Assembly (NCBI GenBank): GCA_900102235.1
Contig: FMVL01000007.1
Coordinates: 62,001-126,000 of the forward strand
Reading direction: 5' to 3'
DNA from: Lachnospiraceae bacterium XBB2008
GTDB lineage: Bacteria > Bacillota > Clostridia > Lachnospirales > Lachnospiraceae
DNA: 64,000 nt
Position 1 is the first letter of the stretch; each line of letters begins with the position of its first letter. This document shows, one piece after another, positions 8,629 through 17,841 of this stretch. The notes below the pieces were generated by a model. That model ran no database searches. It had not been told where the DNA came from and saw only the letters and a list, made by a program, of their open reading frames with translations. Position numbers and translations under genes: made by a program.

Positions 8629-9396
8629 TCAGCCGATATCTTCATTTCCTATCTTGCCCTGAAGACGCTCGTATTCCAGCGTAATGGCCTTAAATAACCC
8701 CTGGTCTCCCGCAAGGTTATCCGGATGATATATCTTGACCAGATCCTTATACCGTTTCTTGAGCATCAGCGGATTGGTTATGCCGGCAAAAAGGGCACGG
8801 GCAACCGGCATTGCATATCCGGGAACGTCATCATCATCGTAATATGCGGCCGGCTGAGCATCGTAGCGTCTCTTCTCGGCTTCGAGTTCTTTCTTGGCCT
8901 TATCAAGATCCGCAAACCCTGCTTTAAGGATCTCCATCTTCTGATCGAAGAACTGCTCATCCTGTTTGAGCCGCTGACGTTCTCTGGTAACCTGTCCGGT
9001 CAGGATATTCATTTCATCCTTAAACTGGGCCTTTTCCTGAGAGAACTTATCGCTCATGGACTCGACATCCTTAGCCTTCTTATCGAGTTCTTTCTCATAC
9101 GCTTCAAGACGCTCTTTTTCTTCTTCAAGGTGCCTCTCAACTTCTTTTAAGCGTACGTTCTCTTCAAAGAGCCAGTTCTTATAATCGTGATCTTCGTATT
9201 CACCGTAAGAAGACTCGGTCTCTTCACCCAGTGAGACTTCTTTTTCGGCGAACAGCTCGTCATCAACTCTCTCCTCATCCGAATCCGAACAGGTTTTGTT
9301 GATGATGTCCTGCATATCCTTTTCGATATCGGCATCAAATTCATCGATGATCGAACGGATATTGTCACCGGCATTATTGTTCATATGGTCAGGCAT
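8629..9396 (-). CDS. Coiled-coil protein with a C-terminal J-domain
   Basis: Residues 1-80 are acidic. Residues about 85-185 form a long charged coiled coil (heptad-like runs of E, K, R, L). The C-terminal ~50 residues read KKRYKDLVKIYHPDNLAGDQGLFKAITLEYERL, with the HPD tripeptide of J-domains that stimulates DnaK-type Hsp70 ATPase. No zinc-finger or substrate-binding DnaJ regions are present, so this is a class III J-protein and its client is unknown. It is the last gene of a leftward operon with GerW and the DUF2953 protein, ending at the terminator 8543-8575. Confidence 0.7.
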   Translation of the reverse strand: MPDHMNNNAGDNIRSIIDEFDADIEKDMQDIINKTCSDSDEERVDDELFAEKEVSLGEETESSYGEYEDHDYKNWLFEENVRLKEVERHLEEEKERLEAYEKELDKKAKDVESMSDKFSQEKAQFKDEMNILTGQVTRERQRLKQDEQFFDQKMEILKAGFADLDKAKKELEAEKRRYDAQPAAYYDDDDVPGYAMPVARALFAGITNPLMLKKRYKDLVKIYHPDNLAGDQGLFKAITLEYERLQGKIGNEDIG

Positions 9397-9407
9397 AAAC
9401 TATCCTC

Positions 9408-9803
9408 TTAATTTTCTGCTTCATCAGGGAAAGCTATGTCAAGGGCAGCATCATCCGTGATCATATCCTTGGGTTTTGTGAACTTGTCAACCAGATCGGG
9501 GATCATGTCAAGTATCTTGGTAACAGCATCCTGATTCTTGACATTTACGAGCTTCGTGGATCCGTTCTGGATAACGAGTACGGCGCTGGGGCTCATTTTT
9601 CCTGCAAATCCGCCGCCTGCTCCGTTCTTCCTGTCTGCGGAATTGGCTCCTGCACCTACGCCGAAAGAAACATCCACAAGAGGAAGGATGATCGTATCTC
9701 CGACTCTGGTGGCTTCACCGACTACGGTCTTGGTAGCCAGAACAGTATTCATTCCCTTCATGAGAGAATCTATCACACCATTGAAATTATTGGTATCTGC
9801 CAT
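9408..9803 (-). CDS. gerW: GerW/YtfJ family protein
   Basis: The 131 residues match the YtfJ/GerW family: an opening that pairs with VGEATRVGDTIILPLVDVSFGVGAG, a glycine-rich loop (NGAGGGFAGKMSPSAVLVI) and a C-terminal IPDLVDKF helix. B. subtilis GerW is needed for germination, but family members are also conserved in lineages that rarely sporulate, so the role here is not certain. Its start overlaps the stop of the DUF2953 gene (TAATG), implying translational coupling. The same ytfI-ytfJ pairing is seen in Bacillus, which supports both calls. Confidence 0.85.
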   Translation of the reverse strand: MADTNNFNGVIDSLMKGMNTVLATKTVVGEATRVGDTIILPLVDVSFGVGAGANSADRKNGAGGGFAGKMSPSAVLVIQNGSTKLVNVKNQDAVTKILDMIPDLVDKFTKPKDMITDDAALDIAFPDEAEN

Positions 9804-10891
9804 TAGGTCTTCCTCCTGTCTGTTCTCCTGCCTTTTTTCTTAACAGGTTCTTTCTTGAAAAGTTTTATAAGTGTCTTAAGATCCCGGTCGAGGAAATAAA
9901 GCAATATCAGTTTCACGACCATGAAAATGAATATCCGGCCTTTTAGATATCCTCCGCCTCTTATGATGCTTTCATCAAAATTGCCGTATACATGGAGAAA
10001 TCTTCCGGTCACGGGCTGCATCATCGCCGCTATCGCGAGCACCTCACCCGTTGTGTAGGGATCGTCGAATCCCATCTCCATCTTAATATCACCTTTTCGG
10101 GGCAATATGGACCTTAAAAATCTTAAAACCTTCCTTTTGCATTTTGCAAAGGTTCTTTCGAAGAGTTCGCTGGTCAGTATCTTATGATAATAGTCTATAT
10201 CTTTTTTGATACTTTGAAACTTTTCTTCGGTGGATTTTGTTTTATCGACTAAATCATCCGCAATCTTTTTTATTTTATCACAGATATCACGGATTGTACA
10301 CTTTATCTTGTGAAGAAAATCTTTAATTCTACTAAATATTGATTTCCGGTTCTTTCCAGTCGTTTCTTCGTCCGTCTCCGTTTCCGCTTCCGAATCCAAG
10401 TCCGCCGTTCCATCACCGGGAGAATCAGTCCCCTCATCATTATCCTGATCGTCATGTTCAAAAAAATCCGACTGATCATCAAATCCGGGTTCTTCCGAGG
10501 CCCCGTCAGTTTCGGCTTCTGAGGAAGGTTCACCGGATCCTTCGGCTTTTTTACGTGCGGCCTCTTCTTTTTTCTTCTGTTTCTCCGCTTTCTTCCGAAT
10601 GGTTTCTTCATCCTGCGGTATCCTAGCGACAGGAATGCCGAAAACTCTGATCACGGCATACGCCTCGGATGGATAAGCCAAGGAAACATGAACTATATGC
10701 AGAAGCCAGCTCACATAGCCCCGGGCGTTCACCGGATCATCGCCTTCTACGCCTGTCCTTACAAATTGGACCTTATATCTTACAGGAACAAAAAGAACAA
10801 GGATGACATTAAGCAGGACAAGTCCGATCACGCACAGGAGTACGATCCCAATTATCTTGAGGATTTTAAGAATTATAGGTAATGCTGCCAT
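9803..10891 (-). CDS. DUF2953 membrane protein (YtfI-like)
   Basis: A single membrane helix (about residues 6-32, rich in I/L/V) precedes a VPVRYKVQF strand. Residues about 110-180 are a highly charged, low-complexity E/D/K linker. The C-terminal third includes ERTFAKCKRKVLRFLRSILP and a GFDDPYTTGEVLAIAAMM segment typical of DUF2953. The function is unknown in the family. The conserved neighbourhood with GerW suggests a shared process in the envelope or spore. Longer than many homologues because of the acidic linker. It overlaps the upstream small gene by 26 bases. Confidence 0.75.
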   Translation of the reverse strand: MAALPIILKILKIIGIVLLCVIGLVLLNVILVLFVPVRYKVQFVRTGVEGDDPVNARGYVSWLLHIVHVSLAYPSEAYAVIRVFGIPVARIPQDEETIRKKAEKQKKKEEAARKKAEGSGEPSSEAETDGASEEPGFDDQSDFFEHDDQDNDEGTDSPGDGTADLDSEAETETDEETTGKNRKSIFSRIKDFLHKIKCTIRDICDKIKKIADDLVDKTKSTEEKFQSIKKDIDYYHKILTSELFERTFAKCKRKVLRFLRSILPRKGDIKMEMGFDDPYTTGEVLAIAAMMQPVTGRFLHVYGNFDESIIRGGGYLKGRIFIFMVVKLILLYFLDRDLKTLIKLFKKEPVKKKGRRTDRRKT

Positions 10892-11246
10892 AATACTCGC
10901 TGTTAACGTATTTTTTCAGATATGGAAAACCGTATTTTTCAACGGCATCTTTAGTGATATTGGTGATTATATCGACCGCATCATCGTATCCTGATGCAAA
11001 AGCAAGGATCGGTTTTTCGTCACTTTGTCTTAAACTTTTCTGCTTGAAAAGATCGGCTCTCATGATCTCGAGCTGGTCGGGATCATCCGCTTCACGTATT
11101 ATGTAAACCCCGGGGACCAGTTTGTTCACCCTGAATTTAGCCACAGTGATCGTCTTATGTTTTATATTCTCGGAAACATATGCATTAGCCGCGATCTTCA
11201 TGATTTTCACCATTTTTTCAATAATCTTACTTCTTAAATTTATCAT
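10866..11246 (-). CDS. Hypothetical protein, 126 residues
   Basis: I do not recognise this protein. It is soluble, mixed alpha/beta by appearance, and contains no cysteines. Features include VPGVYIIREADDPDQLEIMRA and DDAVDIITNITKDAVEKYGF. The start is uncertain: the ATG at 11246 has no well-spaced ribosome site, while a later ATG (the MKIAANAY start) has GGTG upstream. Its 3' end overlaps the DUF2953 gene by 26 bases, and it heads the operon that runs to the J-domain gene, divergent from the HD-GYP gene. Confidence 0.55.
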   Translation of the reverse strand: MINLRSKIIEKMVKIMKIAANAYVSENIKHKTITVAKFRVNKLVPGVYIIREADDPDQLEIMRADLFKQKSLRQSDEKPILAFASGYDDAVDIITNITKDAVEKYGFPYLKKYVNSEYYGSITYNS

Positions 11247-11249
11247 ACC

Positions 11250-11279
11250 TTGACGGATTTGTGTAAAACTTTATATACT
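11250..11279 (+). promoter_or_regulatory. Candidate sigma-A promoter for the HD-GYP gene
   Basis: TTGACG (11250-11255), an 18-base spacer and TATACT (11274-11279) match the vegetative consensus well. The predicted start of transcription leaves a leader of about 30 bases before the TTG start codon at 11315. Confidence 0.6.
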
Positions 11280-11314
11280 AATTCTATCTATGAAATCTGA
11301 GTGAGGACAAACGT

Positions 11315-12373
11315 TTGAAAACTGTTGCTCGCATTACATTAAAAGTCGGCGATATGCTCGGTGAAGACATCTTCTCCAATCACGGAGAAAAACTGTATTC
11401 CGCCGGTACTAAACTGGATCACAAGGCACTCGACAGATTAGCAAGACACAACATAATGGCCGTAACCATTATGGAGGATATAGATTTCGCTGAAACCCAT
11501 ACAGAAAGGGTCAAATTAAGCGACGATTTCAAGCAGTTTCGGAAAGTCTATTACGAAGTTCTACCCCAGTTTCGCGGTATCATAGATAACATAGTGGACC
11601 ATAATATTGCTCCCCCCATGGATCAGCTCATGGGAATCTATGTCAAACTTGCTTCCAATGCCAAAAACGGCGACACTCTGCTCGACTATCTCAGAAACAT
11701 CCCTCCCGATGTAGATAACATGCTCTATGAACATCAGTTAAACTGCGGTCTGATCGCATCCGTTTTCGGTTCATGGCAGGGAATGAGCAAAGCGGATATG
11801 TTCACTCTGATACAATGCGCTTTTCTCTATGATATCGGAAAGCTGTGTCTGCCCAGAGACCTTCTGTATAAACCCTCTAAGCTTACTGATGAAGAGTTTG
11901 AGACAATGAAGACTCATACCACTCTCGGGCATGACTTATTGAACAGCGTCGGTCTTTCGGGGCCTGTAGCACTCTCTGCTCTCCAGCATCATGAAAAAGG
12001 CGATGGAACAGGCTATCCGAATAAGTTAAACATAGGTCAGATAGATGATTTTGCACAGTATTGCTCGATCATAGATGCTTATGAGGCAATGTCCGTTCCC
12101 AAAACATACAGATATCCGCTCAATACTTTTGAGATAATCTCGAATTTTGAAAAAGATGGCTATAAATTCAATAAATTCAAGCTCAATTCCATCCTGTATA
12201 ACATAGCCAAGTCGCAGATGGGACTTCATGCCAAACTCACGGACGGCTCTGAGGGTGAAGTCATCCTCATCAATCAGGTACACATCTCCCGTCCGATGAT
12301 CAAAGACGTTAACGGTAATCTGATCGATATGAACACCCTTCCCGACAGTGTCTCGATCTATGCGCTTTTCTGA
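11315..12373 (+). CDS. HD-GYP domain protein with a substituted HD motif
   Basis: HD-GYP proteins hydrolyse cyclic di-GMP. Residues 1-60 match the usual N-terminal segment (KVGDMLGEDIFSNHGEKLYSAGTKL). The HD-GYP core has H140 (YEHQLNC), H201, HHEKGDGTGYP (225-235) and D254, but the HD pair itself reads LYDIGK (Y172-D173) in place of LHDIGK. One metal-ligand histidine is therefore replaced, so activity may be lost or altered and c-di-GMP binding may be its only role. The start is a TTG with GTGAGG eight bases before it. It stands alone, divergent from the GerW operon and convergent with the PBP gene; no GGDEF gene is in the window. Confidence 0.85.
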   Translation: MKTVARITLKVGDMLGEDIFSNHGEKLYSAGTKLDHKALDRLARHNIMAVTIMEDIDFAETHTERVKLSDDFKQFRKVYYEVLPQFRGIIDNIVDHNIAPPMDQLMGIYVKLASNAKNGDTLLDYLRNIPPDVDNMLYEHQLNCGLIASVFGSWQGMSKADMFTLIQCAFLYDIGKLCLPRDLLYKPSKLTDEEFETMKTHTTLGHDLLNSVGLSGPVALSALQHHEKGDGTGYPNKLNIGQIDDFAQYCSIIDAYEAMSVPKTYRYPLNTFEIISNFEKDGYKFNKFKLNSILYNIAKSQMGLHAKLTDGSEGEVILINQVHISRPMIKDVNGNLIDMNTLPDSVSIYALF

Positions 12374-12382
12374 CGATCAGCC

Positions 12383-13888
12383 TTATTCTTCTGCATCTAC
12401 CGTAACGGGATTTACGGTAAAATACTGATCAAACATTCTCTTGGCTATGGGCACGGCATACTCTCCGCCGCTGCCTGCACCCTCGATTATTATCGTAACC
12501 GCTATCTTCGGGTCTTCAGCCGGCGCAAATCCGGTAAACCATGCATGCGAATCATCTTTGACAGTGCTGGAGAACTCGGCGGAACCGGTTTTTCCGGCCG
12601 CAGTATATCTGTCATCCTGCAATCTTGTAGCCGTTCCTCTTTTTACAACTTCCGTCATGAGTTCTGTAAGCTGTGCGCTTTCCTCTTCCGTCATGAGCCG
12701 CCCTGCTTCTTCCGGCTTAAATGTAGTAACGACACTGCCCGATTCGGACTCAACACGGTCAAGCAGATGAGGTTTCATGAGCACGCCTTTATTGGCGATC
12801 GCACAGGTGATCATGTTCATATGAAGAGGCGAGATCGAATCCTGCCCCTGCCCTATGCTCGCCTGCATGATATTGTGCGTGTCCGTATCTTCATTTACCG
12901 CGGTATGTGACACGGCTGATGGCAGATCGTAAGGCAGTTCTTCCTCAAACATCAGGCCATCTAAGGTTTTCTGAAATGATTTCCGGTCAAATGAAACACC
13001 CATGTTGGCAAATGAGGAATTACAGCTTTTGGCAAAAGACGTGGCAAAATCGATACTACCGTGCACGGTGCCGTGATAACAGCGGATGGTATCGCCGTCA
13101 TAGGTAAAGGATCCGCCGCAGTTAAAGTGATATCCCGAGTATGAATGATCGTTTTCACGCAGATATTCGAGCGTAGTGATGATCTTAAAAGTCGACCCGG
13201 GCGGATACTGTCCCTGGGTTACACGGTTTAAGAGATTAGTGCTTGCGGAGTCGTTCATGAATTCTTCCCAGAGTGTATCGATATTGTTGGGATCAAAATC
13301 CGGCTTGGATACCATGGCAAGTATGCGTCCGGTTTCAACCTCGGTGATGATCACAGCCCCTTTATATACGCCCAGAGAATCAAAGGCCACCTGCTGGAGT
13401 GAAGTATCCAGGGTCGTATATACGCTGTCGGCGGTCACGAGTTCGGATTCCGCAGTGGCATGAGCTATATTATTGAGTCCCGAATGGTAGTTGAGCAGAT
13501 AATAATTTGCCGCACTCTCCACGCCCATCCTTCCGTGGGTCGAATAACCGATCGCATGGGCAAACATATTGCCGTAAGGATATACGCGATGCTGGGAAGC
13601 CGCTTCCTCACCCTCGGAATAAGCCAGAACCTCTCCGTCACCGGAATATATGGTTCCGCGCAGATATTCCCTGGAAAGGCGGATCGCATAGGAATTGTAG
13701 CTGTTATCGAACATCTCGATCTCATGAGCGGCGGAATATTTCACCATATAGATGCTCATGCAGACAAAAAGAATACATACCGAAACCCCCGATACGATGA
13801 TCGCAAGTTTCGACTGTTTCATATGCTTCTCGGCTTTGAGAGCAAGTTCTTTATTCTGATTCTTCTGTGTCTTCCGAGTCTTTTTCAT
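12383..13888 (-). CDS. Class B penicillin-binding protein (transpeptidase)
   Basis: A short cytoplasmic tail and one membrane anchor (about residues 28-49) precede the extracytoplasmic part. The transpeptidase motifs are present: S232-TFK-235 (SxxK, nucleophile serine), S288-C-N290 (SxN) and KTGSAE from K433. The N-terminal pedestal is short, so the protein is closer to the 480-500-residue PbpA type than to the larger FtsI/SpoVD type. It overlaps the FtsW/RodA gene upstream by 38 bases, matching the SEDS glycosyltransferase plus bPBP pair that polymerises and crosslinks peptidoglycan for division or elongation. Confidence 0.85.
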   Translation of the reverse strand: MKKTRKTQKNQNKELALKAEKHMKQSKLAIIVSGVSVCILFVCMSIYMVKYSAAHEIEMFDNSYNSYAIRLSREYLRGTIYSGDGEVLAYSEGEEAASQHRVYPYGNMFAHAIGYSTHGRMGVESAANYYLLNYHSGLNNIAHATAESELVTADSVYTTLDTSLQQVAFDSLGVYKGAVIITEVETGRILAMVSKPDFDPNNIDTLWEEFMNDSASTNLLNRVTQGQYPPGSTFKIITTLEYLRENDHSYSGYHFNCGGSFTYDGDTIRCYHGTVHGSIDFATSFAKSCNSSFANMGVSFDRKSFQKTLDGLMFEEELPYDLPSAVSHTAVNEDTDTHNIMQASIGQGQDSISPLHMNMITCAIANKGVLMKPHLLDRVESESGSVVTTFKPEEAGRLMTEEESAQLTELMTEVVKRGTATRLQDDRYTAAGKTGSAEFSSTVKDDSHAWFTGFAPAEDPKIAVTIIIEGAGSGGEYAVPIAKRMFDQYFTVNPVTVDAEE

Positions 13889-15224
13889 CGATCTTCTCGT
13901 AATAATCCCGCTCGTCGCCCGCTATAAGGCTCACTCCGGCGAGAACTTCAAACAGCAGGATGCTGGCAAGTGCCGAGCTTCCTCCGTAGCTGACAAAAGG
14001 AAGCGTGACTCCTGTCAGAGGAATGAACTTAACTCCTCCTCCGACTGTCAAAAATACCTGGAATATATATGCCGATGCAAGTCCTACCGCCAAAAGCCTG
14101 TAAAACATCGATCTTAAGCCCGCCGCCATGATCAGGGCTCTTACAAAACTGATAAGACATATACCGAGCAAAGCTATGCCGGTCACAAATCCCATCTCCT
14201 CGACTATCGCCGAAAAAACAAAATCATCCTCCACAAACGGTATCTTAAGCGGATTTCCTTTCATGAGCCCGACTCCCCAGGTTGAGCCCGAACTTAACGC
14301 AAAGAGAGACTGAGTGATCTGATATCCGGTATTATCTATCGTACTCCAGGGATCACGCCAAGCCATGATCCTGACCTGAACATGCGTAAAAAGCTTATAG
14401 GCAAACGCAGCTCCCACGACTCCGACCACGCCGCTTATCGCAACATATGCAAAATTACCGGTGGCAACATATACCATGATGACATAGACTACACCGAAAA
14501 TAAGTGCACTTCCCAAGTCCCTGCTCAGAACCAGTATCAGGATGTGAACGAGTGCGATCGAAGCAGTGACCAGCACCTCTCCGATACCTCTGGCCCGGAC
14601 GAATCCGGCAGCCACAAAGAAAACAAACACGATCTTAACGATCTCCGAGGGCTGGAAGGTGATCCCGCCAAGGGAATAGGATATATTGGCACCGTATGTT
14701 ACGGTTCCCGCGATGAGAACGGTACCGAGGATCGCTATGCCTATCGAAGCATATATCCATTTGAAAGTATGCAGATGTTTGAATCTCCGGATGATAAACG
14801 GAACTCCCATGCTAAGCATCATGGAGATCGTGATGATAAAGAATTCCTTAAGAGCTTTGTTGTAATTAAGTCTTGTCAGTATCACAAAACCGATACTCAT
14901 CAGCATGCACATATTGTTCGTGAAGAGCTTATCGGTATAAGGATAAAGTATCCTGGCGACAACTATGATGCCTATCATGAGCAGCTGTGATGCCACATAA
15001 AAGCCCATGAGTTTCATGTCGCCCGTATGAAAACACATACTAAGGAAAGCCGTGAAATGAAACAGAAACATGCAGACATTCTGTCCCGAATACAGAACGA
15101 CATTATTATAATAATCATCATCCCTGAACAGGGTGATGATCCCGAAAATGACAAATATGACAAGATAGATCCCGAGAAGATACCGGGATAATCCGGTTAT
15201 GTATATCTCAAGATATGCATTCAT
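13851..15224 (-). CDS. FtsW/RodA/SpoVE-family SEDS peptidoglycan glycosyltransferase
   Basis: A polytopic membrane protein with about ten or more hydrophobic segments. SEDS signatures are visible: LGGITFQPSEIVKIVFVFFVA, a DLGSALIFG loop, the long extracytoplasmic loop around MAWRDPWSTIDNTGYQITQSLFALSSG, and the C-terminal FIPLTGVTLPFVSYGGSS. It polymerises lipid II and works with a class B PBP, whose gene overlaps the 3' end. The sequence alone does not tell FtsW from RodA or SpoVE. The C-terminal tail is acidic. It follows the U32 gene directly, its start codon touching that gene's end. Confidence 0.9.
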   Translation of the reverse strand: MNAYLEIYITGLSRYLLGIYLVIFVIFGIITLFRDDDYYNNVVLYSGQNVCMFLFHFTAFLSMCFHTGDMKLMGFYVASQLLMIGIIVVARILYPYTDKLFTNNMCMLMSIGFVILTRLNYNKALKEFFIITISMMLSMGVPFIIRRFKHLHTFKWIYASIGIAILGTVLIAGTVTYGANISYSLGGITFQPSEIVKIVFVFFVAAGFVRARGIGEVLVTASIALVHILILVLSRDLGSALIFGVVYVIMVYVATGNFAYVAISGVVGVVGAAFAYKLFTHVQVRIMAWRDPWSTIDNTGYQITQSLFALSSGSTWGVGLMKGNPLKIPFVEDDFVFSAIVEEMGFVTGIALLGICLISFVRALIMAAGLRSMFYRLLAVGLASAYIFQVFLTVGGGVKFIPLTGVTLPFVSYGGSSALASILLFEVLAGVSLIAGDERDYYEKIDEKDSEDTEESE

Positions 15225-17435
15225 CTATAGTGCACCACGTTTCATATGACCGGTCGTAGTCTTCGTATCTTTAAGCGATCCGCTCCCGCAAAAGGCTTTG
15301 ATGACCTCCTCTGTCTCCTCTGCCGATTCCACGGTAAACTGTATCCTGTATCTGTCTGCCCGGATCGTGCTGATATCATCCATCATATCACACAGGCTTA
15401 ACGGAAGATGGTTGTATATGATGTTGGTACAGATCGTACAATCCGTGACTACGGGAAACTCTGCTTTTTTTCTGTCTTTAAGATAAAGAGCTTTATTTAT
15501 CGTTTTCTTATGATCGCAAACCCCGTAAGTCTTCTTGATACATCCGTCCGATATCATCATCGGAATATATCCGTATACTATCAGAGAAGTTTCCGGAGTG
15601 TCCGTTTCTTTCAGATCTGATGAAAGCATCCGAAGATCTTTCAGATTTAATTCATACGGAAAGGTGATCCCCAGGATATTCGATCCGCCCATCTGCATGA
15701 TCTGCCTTACGGAAGCCGGATTATATGAATAAACGGAAGCATCCGTGATCATCCGGAAACCTTTAAGACGTTCGGTTACGTACTCAAGCTCATCGAGTGT
15801 ATGGACAAGTACACCCGAGATCGCGGGATTGCCCGAAAGATACCCGGCTATCCTGTCAAATACATCTGACCTTTCACGCAATATGACGGGCAGGGACATC
15901 CAGACCGGTACACGATCCGATATCTCATGGACTTCTTTTTCATCAAGTTTCATGAGAAGATCATAATCCGCAAATATCCTGCCTGCAGTGCCTGAAAGCA
16001 TATCCACGGCCGGATACAGCTGTTCCTTCGTCATGACGGATATGTCAAATACAGGTGTGCTTCGCTTATCGCTACCTGTTAACCTGTCCGTTACGTGAGT
16101 TAACTCATCAGCCGCCAAACGGGTATTGTATCCTTTATTCCGGATCAGTTCATCTTCCAGTTCGTTTAATCCCAGACGTCTCAACGAATTGATCGCTGAA
16201 ACCGGCATGAAAATGTTTGCGTCCGCCTGGATCTCCGTATGCATGACACTGAAAGGACTGTCACCGGTCTTCCTCATGCGCTCTTCTATTGACGGAGCCG
16301 TAAGCGGAGCTTTAACGGCTTCGGAAACGATATCCCCCTTAACAGTCACGCACGCATCACCGCTTATCAAGGTAAGCGATGCTTCTTCACCGATCCGCAG
16401 GTTCACATACATGTCTACGGGAATCTTCTTTGCATCATGAACATATTCATTCTTTATCTGCTCCTCATACTGAGGATCGTTGCCGTTATATCCCGGCAGG
16501 TCCAGAGTGATTAGATCACGGCCTTTGCGCCCTTCATAATACCCTTTTGATATATCGGTCCTGATATAAAGAGCGTTCAGATGCTCCATATCGTTATGAG
16601 AGATCTCATAGTCCCGGTTTTTGTTCTCCAGATAGAGATCCAGATATTTACGGTATATCGAGGTCACGCCGGCGACATATTCGGGAGATTTCATCCTGCC
16701 TTCGATCTTGAAAGAATCGATGCCGGTTTCACACAGCATGGGCAGTATCTCAAGCGTACACATATCCTTCATGCTGAGAGGATATGCATCGCCGTTCTTA
16801 CGTTTATCATCAAGTCTTCTGCCCTCATATACGGCATCAAAAGGAAGTCTGCATGTTCCCGCACATCTGCCTCTGTTTCCGCTTCGGCCTCCTATCATCG
16901 AACTCATCAGACATAGTCCGGAATATGAATAACACATTGCTCCGTGAATGAAGCATTCGATCTCCATCCCGGTCTCTTCTTTGATGCGTCCGACCTCCTT
17001 AAGACTGAGTTCCCTGGCGGGGACTACACGCGAGAATCCCTGCTCTTTCATCAGTTTTGCCCCATATGAGCTCATGACGGACATCTGGGTGGAGGCATGA
17101 AGCTTAAGCTCCGGGAAACAGTCTTTGATCATCGGAATAAGCCCCAGATCCTGAACTATGATACCGTCAAGACCGGACTCATATAAAGGCCGGATGCTAT
17201 TATATGCATCTTCGTATTCATTTGTGCCTATCAGGGTATTTAAGGCCAGATATACTTTTACATCGGCCAGATGGGCGGTGCGGATCCCGAAGATGAATTC
17301 TTCGGCAGACATATTGTCCGCATATGCCCTCGCGGAAAACCTGTCAGTTCCGGCATATACAGCATCTGCACCCGCATTGATAGCCGCGAGCATGCAACTC
17401 AGATTGCCCGCCGGAGATAACAATTCATGTTTCAT
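15225..17435 (-). CDS. U32 family protein (RlhA/TrhP-like RNA hydroxylation family)
   Basis: The N-terminus MKHELLSPAGNLSCMLAAINAGADAVYAG and the IECFIHGAMCYSYSGLC / RSGNRGRCAGTCR cysteine cluster are the hallmarks of peptidase_U32. At 736 residues with a long C-terminal region it resembles the DUF3656-containing members such as E. coli RlhA (23S rRNA C2501 hydroxylation); shorter TrhP acts on tRNA. Despite the family name, RNA hydroxylation with prephenate-derived chemistry is the better-supported role. A CTICTNI cysteine pair occurs near the C-terminus. It follows zapA by two bases, as in many Firmicutes. Confidence 0.8.
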   Translation of the reverse strand: MKHELLSPAGNLSCMLAAINAGADAVYAGTDRFSARAYADNMSAEEFIFGIRTAHLADVKVYLALNTLIGTNEYEDAYNSIRPLYESGLDGIIVQDLGLIPMIKDCFPELKLHASTQMSVMSSYGAKLMKEQGFSRVVPARELSLKEVGRIKEETGMEIECFIHGAMCYSYSGLCLMSSMIGGRSGNRGRCAGTCRLPFDAVYEGRRLDDKRKNGDAYPLSMKDMCTLEILPMLCETGIDSFKIEGRMKSPEYVAGVTSIYRKYLDLYLENKNRDYEISHNDMEHLNALYIRTDISKGYYEGRKGRDLITLDLPGYNGNDPQYEEQIKNEYVHDAKKIPVDMYVNLRIGEEASLTLISGDACVTVKGDIVSEAVKAPLTAPSIEERMRKTGDSPFSVMHTEIQADANIFMPVSAINSLRRLGLNELEDELIRNKGYNTRLAADELTHVTDRLTGSDKRSTPVFDISVMTKEQLYPAVDMLSGTAGRIFADYDLLMKLDEKEVHEISDRVPVWMSLPVILRERSDVFDRIAGYLSGNPAISGVLVHTLDELEYVTERLKGFRMITDASVYSYNPASVRQIMQMGGSNILGITFPYELNLKDLRMLSSDLKETDTPETSLIVYGYIPMMISDGCIKKTYGVCDHKKTINKALYLKDRKKAEFPVVTDCTICTNIIYNHLPLSLCDMMDDISTIRADRYRIQFTVESAEETEEVIKAFCGSGSLKDTKTTTGHMKRGAL

Positions 17436-17437
17436 TA

Positions 17438-17794
17438 TCAGGTATGAGAACCATTCTGAGCTTTCTGAAGATTACGCTCGGTGTTCTCCATCTTGATCTG
17501 AGTAGCGATAAGCTCATGCTTCAGATCATAGAGTTCTTTATCCCTGTTTGCTATATCTTCTTCGAGAAGCTCGATCTGCTTACGTGCTTTAAAGTAATCG
17601 TCGGCTATGTTTAACTGTACCAGAACAGCCTGCGAATCAAGCGGAAGACGCTTGAAATTCTCATCATCGTTATATTCCGAGATCTTATTGTTAAGATATG
17701 AAGCCACCTTCTGAAGGTACTCTTCACTCTCATATCCGCTCAGCGTAAAAACCTTACCGCCGATGATAACTTCCGTATCTGTTTTAACAGCCAT
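17438..17794 (-). CDS. zapA: Cell division protein ZapA
   Basis: The ~118-residue protein has the ZapA N-terminal domain (VIIGGKVFTLSGYESEEYLQKVASYLNNKI) and a C-terminal coiled coil (about residues 60-115). It binds and bundles FtsZ at the division ring. I place the start at ATG 17794 because GGAGG sits five bases upstream; the frame stays open to 17827 but lacks a ribosome site there. Located 47 bases downstream of ruvB and two bases before the U32 gene. Confidence 0.88.
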   Translation of the reverse strand: MAVKTDTEVIIGGKVFTLSGYESEEYLQKVASYLNNKISEYNDDENFKRLPLDSQAVLVQLNIADDYFKARKQIELLEEDIANRDKELYDLKHELIATQIKMENTERNLQKAQNGSHT

Positions 17795-17841
17795 TCCAAC
17801 CTCCGAAAACAGGAAACCAACTATCAAAAAGTATAGGCTAA

